From Anadara kagoshimensis (taxonomy: Eukaryota > Mollusca > Bivalvia > Arcoida > Arcidae): a stretch of DNA of 64,000 nt. The DNA lies in contig CM037870.1 in assembly GCA_021292105.1 (NCBI GenBank), positions 19,127,424 through 19,191,423 of the forward strand. Direction: 5' to 3'. A program made the translations under genes and the position numbers. This document shows, piece by piece, positions 57,374-64,000 of this stretch (within the stretch, counting starts at the first letter, position 1; each line of letters starts with the position of its first letter). The notes beneath the pieces are model-generated. The model made no database searches. It had not been told where the DNA came from and saw nothing but the letters and a program-made list of their open reading frames with translations.

Positions 57374-57935
57374 TTTTAAAACTATCTTAACTACAAAATT
57401 TCAAGATCAGAAAATATCTCCATAAATCTATATTCTAAATAATCCCCCATCATAAAAATATTATTTGAAAACTAATGGACCACAAAATTTAAATTTTATT
57501 GTTTATAGGATAGTATGTAATTAATTTTTCTCAGTAATTTCTAATTTTCCTGAATTTATAGCAAAACAATAACCTTAGCTATTCAGGGGTAACAAGGTAA
57601 AGGGAGACAATCCCATGTTTATGATTGTTCGTTATTGGAACCAATTCCTTTAATCAATTTGTTAATTAATATAATTAACGACAAACATGTGCAAATTTTA
57701 GTGTCCAGTGAGGTTTGATGGCTTCATTAATTTGAGGTTATAAGGTGCATAGATCTAAATGCTTTTCTAAAAAGTGGAAAGTTGGGCTAAATGTTTTTTA
57801 ATTAGTGCTGAGTACTAGTATGTTTAAAAACTGAAAAGTTGGGCCACAATTTTTCTTTTAATTAAATGCTGATTGTTATATATGTTTCCATGGGTTCTGA
57901 TTATCAATAAGTAATTTAACAGTGTACATTTAAAA
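57374..57935. other. AT-rich non-coding DNA
   Basis: Nothing recognised. Confidence 0.5.
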
Positions 57936-58429
57936 CAGTAAAACCTGTTATAGTGACCACCTCTCCATCAAGACCAGTGTTTTAGACCCCTATGCTTCCA
58001 ATTTCATCCAAATGGACCTCTATATACAAAGACGGTGGGTCCATTATGAGCAGTTTTTTAAGGTCCTTTTGCTTCATATCGCAACCAAAAATACCTTCTC
58101 TTTATAAAGGTCATATGTCTATTAAGACTATTGTATTAAAGTTTCTTTGTTTCAAACAAAGGCTATTAAGTTTGTCACATCCCTTTTTGTTATTGGGTCT
58201 GGGGCCCTTGTAATTGGGAAAAACAAAAATTAATTTCATGGAATTTTGGCAAAAAATTAAATAAGAAATTACATAGCAGAAATGTAAAAGTAACAATTTT
58301 GTACTTATTTTATTCACAATAGAAAAATTCTTTAAAATATATTGGAAAAATTTAGGTTTTGGGCCTTGGGAATCATCAGAAAGTCTGTAATTCTTAGGTC
58401 CCTGGTTGGTTTATACACAGGTTTTACTG
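57936..58429. mobile_element. TIR element of about 494 bp
   Basis: Left 'cagtaaaacctgttatagtg', right 'ttatacacaggttttactg'; the outer 12 bases are inverted repeats. The interior has 'tggacctctatatac' and 'aggtccctggttgg' stretches but no coding frame. Confidence 0.65.
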
Positions 58430-60655
58430 CACAGAAATAACAGTTTAAAAACAGAATTATACTTATGTGAACACATACAACATTTATAGATACAGATTAT
58501 AATGATAACATGATATTATAATAAATAGAATGTTATCTTGGTGTAAAAATAATCTTTTATAAAATGATATGTGCATTTAAATATCTCCATATACATGTTA
58601 CAGCAGAAAAATTATGATGATTTTAACCACAGAGGTTCAACAAAACATTGCTTGATTGGTATAAAGATTTTTTACTGCAAAATACCTTCAAATTTTACAG
58701 TATAGAAAATAAACAAGTTTGCTGTGCAGTAGAGAAATTTGAGGAAAATTAAGATGATTTTAATCAAAGAATAAAACATTGTTTGATGGGTATAAATAAT
58801 TTTGCTTTAAAATATAGAAAATATCTTTCAATTTTAAATAGACAGTAGACAATAGTTCTATGTTTCCATTTCAAGTAGCCAAAATTGCGATTGACTACTA
58901 ATTTCAAAGAAATTCTTTCCAAAAGTAACACATTTAAACAAATATGTGGGAAATACTTTTCACAAGGATTATATTTTCACAATTTTAAAAAAAAATTGGC
59001 TTCAAATGGTTTTAAGTTTGTGGAATATTATCAAAAAATAAACAAAGGACTGCCTCGTAGTTTTAAAAAATAAAAAATAAAAATAAAATTTTAGAAAAAA
59101 GTAGAAGATATAAAGTTACAATCAAGTTTAAGCAGTGTTGAAGACAAATGATTGTAAGTAAGAAGAAAAAGAAAAAAAAACAAAAATTATTTAAAGAACT
59201 GTTTCATATCAGCAGAAATATTAAAACAAACATGAATCAACAGTATAAATAAATGGTTTTGTAACAAAAGATTGTAAAATAAAATGAAAGCTCATGAGTG
59301 GTGCAAAAACATATTTGAAACTAACTACTTGACGTCATAGCAACGAATCAACAATGGGAATGTTGTCATAGTAACGAATCAACAATGGAAATGTTGTCAT
59401 AGTAACAAATCAACAATGGCAGTACACAGTAAGAATTAAAATAAAATCTACACACTAAGGATGAATCTACTTCTATATGTACAACAATGAAAATCGGTAC
59501 CAAGAAATGGAATTTGTCAGCGTACCATGTGATCAATCCCCTTTAATCTTTGTGTGGATCATTTTGAAAAACCTTTATGTTGAAAATTTCTTGAGAAACA
59601 TCATTTTTACAGGAAAACATCAACTCGTGTGATCCCATATTCAATGGAAATAACTGTTACATAAATATTTTGGTGTAATGTGATTCCATATCCGATGTCC
59701 ATAATTGTTCCACACAAACATTGTGGGGTATCACATGGTATGCTGGCAAAAGCCATGCTTTCAAAAATTAATAAAATAGTTATTTAAAGTTATCAAAAAT
59801 GACAAAAAAAATGATGCCTTGGTTTTGACTACTGTAAAATAAATAAACTAAAACAATTTAAGCAATTTCAGCAGTTCATTGTTAAATTTTATATAAAATA
59901 TTAAAACTGATGCTAAAAAGAAGTTTTATTTCATGGACTCTACAGCAATTTTATTATATTCTCAAAATAATGTGTAAATATGTAAATCACAAAAGATTCC
60001 TTGAAAAATACTAAATCAAAATAGAAATTATCACCTTTCTTGTTATGTTTTTATAAAAATAATGCTGCAAAGTCTAATTTCGTAATATAGGAAAATAATA
60101 TGGTTCCGCAATATCATTTTAAAAATACTTCTCCTCTAAAAATGCCATTTGTGACAAAATGAACATAATAACGAACTAAAATAATATACAAGTTCAAAAC
60201 AAAATTTATTTATCTTTAAAAATATATAATAAATTTTAAAAATATTAATTCTTTTTAAAAAAAAAAAAAAAAAAATTATCTTTTAATAAAATAGAATAAA
60301 TTCTGAAAATATTAAAATTAAAAAAAATTGATTGGACGGATACAAATTTTTAATCAATAATAAAATAAAATTAGCAAAACAATTTTATCTAGAATCTGAA
60401 AGAAAATAAAATTTAAATAAAATCAACTTGCTATTTATTACATAAATTAGCAATTATTACACATAGTATCACAGATGCTTATCAATCATATAAACATAAA
60501 ATCTATGAAAAACTAAAACAAATTATTATAAGAAGAAGTATATGTTGTTCACAATCTGATGGCAGAATGTTTATAAACATGCAAGAGTCTAAACCATGTG
60601 AACAGGTAATACCAGTAATTGCATCAGCATATGGGTATATAATCATGCCATTTTA
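58430..60655. other. AT-rich region, mostly repeats, no gene
   Basis: Includes the block at 58865-58990 shared with 11478-11600 and a diverged copy of the 3.1/30.4-kb MITE at about 59500-59755. A 31-bp x 3 tandem repeat is given separately, and there is a long A-rich stretch near 60260. Confidence 0.5.
59333..59420. repeat. 31-bp tandem repeat, three units
   Basis: 'catagtaacgaatcaacaat' followed by 'ggaaatgttgt' three times with small changes. Confidence 0.9.
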
Positions 60656-60957
60656 CACTATACGCAGTGGCTGAGTGGTCTAACGTGCGCCCTTACGGAT
60701 TGCAGCACCTTTCATTGCCTTGGGTCCAAATCCCACTCAGGGTTGGTGGTATTTTCCAGGCACTCCTGTTTTCTCCACTATCCCTGAAATGACTGCCTCA
60801 ATATAGTGAGATTCTAGACTGGGTGTAAAATTCATTACTCCACTCTACTATACCCTTGCTATATTAACACAGACTTGCTGATCATTTACCATCAAATGTC
60901 TCGATATAAGTAAAATATTCTTGACTGGAACGTTAAACACCATTATTCACTCAACTT
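60656..60957 (+). repeat. tRNA-derived SINE, complete-looking
   Basis: Head 'gcagtggctgagtggtctaa' (box A) and 'gggtccaaatcccactc' (box B). Body 'ctcctgttttctccactatc', tail 'tctcgatataagtaaaatat' and 'gttaaacaccattattcact'. Confidence 0.8.
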
Positions 60958-62484
60958 TACCATCAGATTGTGAAAAACCTATACATATCTTGTCTGATTA
61001 ATGTTGTGCTATAAAAAGATATGTCTTTAGAGGTTACCCTGACGTTAAAAACCTTATACTAGTATAGGCCATGTTTCACATAACTTGTTGGTCAAAATAT
61101 AATGGTACAAGAAGGAAATATTAAGCAAAAATCATATATGTCTCTATAATACACCATACATAAAATGGAGTACAAATAATGGATTGAGGTCCAAAACAAC
61201 AGAACTTGTTACTGTTAATATCATAATTACTAGAACAAGCCCTGCATACATAACAAGAATTATAACAAAATCAAATGTCCAAACTAACCTCTAAACCAAA
61301 TTTTGTAACCTACAATCATTCAACAACCTTTTTTCCATTGTCATCTCTCGGGTGACAGTCACATGGCATAAGTCTTTTGGAACGTAAGTTAGTCTTGGTT
61401 TTAAAAGATAGTGCATGCATTTGAAAATAAATAAAAGCCTATGTAAGATGTATAAATTATATACATTAAGTTTCTTTGTCAAAAATAACATTCAACTCCC
61501 AGTAGTTTCTTCAAATATGTTGGGATCTACACGAATATCTTACTTATACAGGTGTGAAAGACAAAAATTAGGTCAGGTGTACTATAATCTATAAACTTAC
61601 AAAATATACTACAAAAGAAATACCCTGATATTTGCAGGCCTCAGATTAACCACTTGACCACTTGTCCAGCCCAGTGACGAGTGGCCTTTTTTATCACACT
61701 CGGCCTCAGTGCAAAAGTAGATTATTTGTCAGATGTTATCCTTTATTCTATAATTTACTAAAAATGCACGACTATAATGTTTAAATACATGTATCAGAAG
61801 AGCTTCATGAATGCAACAGCCCAAGAAAATTCTACAGGCCTTTTTTGAGCAGAAGACATTTACCACATTTCATTTAAAAAAATAAATAAATACAATTACA
61901 TCTAATGCTGAAAAGTAAACAGTTTTTACATGTTCAAAGGAATTTTACATTCATTTGAAAAAAAAAAAAACTTTTTCAAATTTTTTTTACAGACTTATTA
62001 AAGTAAACTTTAGGCAATAACTTTGAGTTATTTTTCATTAAATATTAGGAGTGCAGCTAGGCGAAGAAAGATATGTCCATTTACATTTATGCCAATAAAC
62101 TGTTCGTAAATAAAAATTTCAAAGGGGTACAACTCTTTAGAAATTTGGTTATAAAACAATATGATTGAAATTTCAAAGGGGCACAACTCTAAGACATTTA
62201 CACGGAGTAGCCTCCTCTTCTAATAGACACAATGCCATATCCTGGTTATCATGTATACCAAGTTTATTAAAAATATCATCAATGGTGTTAAAGGAGTAGG
62301 CCAGACAATCCATTATGAACAGACGGACATATGAATGGAAAACGCTTTACCAAAATGCATCTAGTTTCTAGAAATTGGCATATAAAAACTAAACTATAAT
62401 GCTAATCTCTTGTATACAAAATGAGTAATAAAGTTTGAAATTTTTACATTCTAATACTGGCAAGCTTGTGTGAAAATATAATAA
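60958..62484. other. Non-coding 3' flank of the coiled-coil gene with repeats
   Basis: At 62110-62195 'tttcaaaggggyacaactct' occurs twice, and 'accaagtttattaaaaatat' followed by 'acagacggacatatga' lies near 62260-62330; this is a repeat style common in bivalve genomes. A minus-strand AATAAA (tttatt on +) near 62265 could be the polyadenylation signal of the gene ending at 62485. Confidence 0.5.
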
Positions 62485-64000
62485 CTAGTATTGAGTCAAT
62501 TTTAGAAGTTCAAATTCTGGAATGTCCAGTCCAAGCCACTGAAGAAGTTCGTAATAAGAAAACACAAAAGCTCTGGTCATTCCTTGTGAGTGATTCATTC
62601 CACCAGCTTCTAACTGTAGTGCTCTGTTGAACTTTAACCTAGCCTCCATCTCGGCCTGCTTGCGCGCCATTTCTTCCGCAAGTCGCCTGGCTTCTTCCAT
62701 AGCTAACCGTGCCTCCTCTTCTCGCCGTAATCTGTAAAAAACAGATATTAAATTCATTTTAACTTCTAACTATTGTTGAAAATTAAGTCATTGTGCAGAA
62801 AACATGATATTATGTGTTACAATAGTTTATTTATCTGAAAATGTCAATAAATTGGTAAATATGGTAAAAATAGTATTGCTTATTTCATTTTTATTTTCCT
62901 TTCTTAAATTTCTTTTTACATCTCAGTAAAGTTCTTTTCAGTTAAGAAAAATAAGCCAAAATTTTCAATTGAATTTTTTGGTCTGGATTAGAGCCAAGAA
63001 TCAATCCTGGATGTCTTGCTTATGGAATGGTGGAATGGGCATTTTACAGACTTATAGCTACCATATTTGTGTTAATAGAAAAAATGGGATTATAATTCAT
63101 AGATACATTGGATTTTTGACTGTCATAAAACTATAATGCCTCAAAAGTAATATTATTCAAGTTTAAAGTACTCGTTTTTTTTTTTTATTTTTAAGATTCA
63201 TTGTTAAAAACACAGTGATGCAGACATTAAGGAGTTTCAATTTCATCAGTACACCCCATATATAACTTATACAATACCTTTCTTCCTCTTCTTTCCTTTT
63301 TCTCTCTTCCTCTTCCAATTTTTTCTTTCTTTCATATTCCAGTCGTTCTTCTTCTGCCAGTGTAGCTAACATTTCCTGTTCTAATCTCTTTCTTTCTTCC
63401 TCTTCTTGTTGCCTTTTTATCATTTCCTCTGTTTAAAAAAAATTTAGAAAAAATAATTTTGTTATCAATTATTTATTTTTTGATAGTGTAATTAAGATTA
63501 TATGTCTATAATCATAATGTACCAAAAAGTAAGAAAGCATTTACTATATTTATTATAATGACATATATATTGTATACTTGTCCAATACTAAAGCATAACA
63601 ATAACAAAATACAACACCCACCCAATGGCATGAGTTTAAATCCCACTCTGGCAAATCTTAGTGTAAGAATGTTCATGTATTCCCTTGCCAATTTTTCTTC
63701 AGGATACTTTGGTTTCCTGCACCATCCCAGTACCTCTCAACTCCTAGGTTGAGTCCCTCTAGGTAAGAACTCAGTGTGGTTTGCTTGTAAAAGGTATGCA
63801 GCTTTTTCCAGGCACTCTAGTTTCTTCCACTATTCTAGAAATGAACATCTCAATATACGGTAGGTGAAAAATCTTGACAGGGGCATTAGACACCATTACT
63901 CCACTCTACTCCCTAGACAAGTTTTCCTGTATATTTTTACCTTTCTTTCTCTGTTCCTCCTCTATCTGTTTCCTCTTCATTTCCTCTAACTTCCTCTGAT
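62485..64000 (-). CDS. 3' end of a coiled-coil Glu/Lys/Arg-rich protein (partial, runs off right edge)
   Basis: Minus-strand exons: beyond 64000 to 63941, 63428-63278, 62731-62485 (TAA at 62487-62485). Junctions are GT-AG and phases agree (split codons E and R). The visible 151 residues begin with highly charged heptad-like coiled coil ('EEEERKRLEQEMLATLAEEE', 'EEARLAMEEARRLAEEMA') and close with a short non-coiled C-terminus: 'GMTRAFVFSYYELLQWLGLD' followed by 'IPEFELLKLTQY'. That hydrophobic, aromatic tail is distinctive and probably the conserved part of the family. It reminds me weakly of vertebrate KIAA2012-like proteins, which I cannot confirm. The role is not evident; the coiled coil suggests a structural or scaffold protein. 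A minisatellite-free SINE piece lies in the intron between the last two visible upstream exons. Confidence 0.75.
63610..63915 (+). repeat. tRNA-derived SINE fragments in an intron
   Basis: 'gagtttaaatcccactctgg' (box-B end of a head), then two tail-like parts ('actttggtttcctgcacc', 'cactctagtttcttccacta'), ending 'ttagacaccattactccact'. Looks like two SINE pieces fused or nested. Confidence 0.65.

Overview
The window is eukaryotic and looks like a mollusc, most likely a marine bivalve. It is strongly AT-rich. Genes are split into short exons by GT-AG introns full of interspersed repeats. There are several tRNA-derived SINE families, many short terminal-inverted-repeat (TIR) elements, a tyrosine-recombinase retrotransposon, a Penelope-like reverse transcriptase piece, and lineage-typical genes (ependymin-related, C-type lectin). 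The species cannot be named from the sequence alone.

Layout. 1-6.2 kb is AT-rich non-coding DNA with a tandemly duplicated tRNA-derived SINE, a short TIR element and one copy of an abundant interspersed repeat. 6.28-7.49 kb (+) holds an unrecognised basic, Ser/Arg/Lys-rich protein gene with one frame break. 8.4-10.8 kb is repeat-dense: an 11-copy 44-bp minisatellite, a TIR element, and a 623-bp foldback element with almost identical 272-274-bp inverted arms and a perfect 9-bp target duplication. 11.84-18.60 kb is a decayed DIRS/Ngaro-type retrotransposon on the minus strand with diagnostic split direct repeats (A1 - ORFs - B1 A2 B2). 19.33-36.77 kb (+) is a five-exon secreted C-type lectin/PAN-like gene. 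Its 10-kb first intron holds a 30-copy 29-bp minisatellite, an AAC-rich tract, and TIR elements, one of which has expanded into a 32-bp minisatellite.

38.26-55.23 kb (-) is a tandem array of three five-exon ependymin-related genes (here A, B, C) with the same exon plan: about 300 / 79 / 117 / 164-167 / 51-54 nt. The short fifth exon is not visible as an open reading frame and was found by aligning the three paralogues. Copy B carries an in-frame TAA in exon 4, upstream of an intact donor and an intact exon 5. Copy C is the most diverged and has lost two cysteines together. A Penelope-like RT remnant ending at a 30-bp hairpin lies between A and B. 56.2-62.4 kb is repeat-rich DNA without a recognisable gene. 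62.49-64.0 kb (-) is the 3' end of a coiled-coil protein gene that runs off the right edge.

The lectin and ependymin-related products are predicted secreted proteins; nothing in the sequence shows that they act together. Most of the window is repeats, many of them inside introns.
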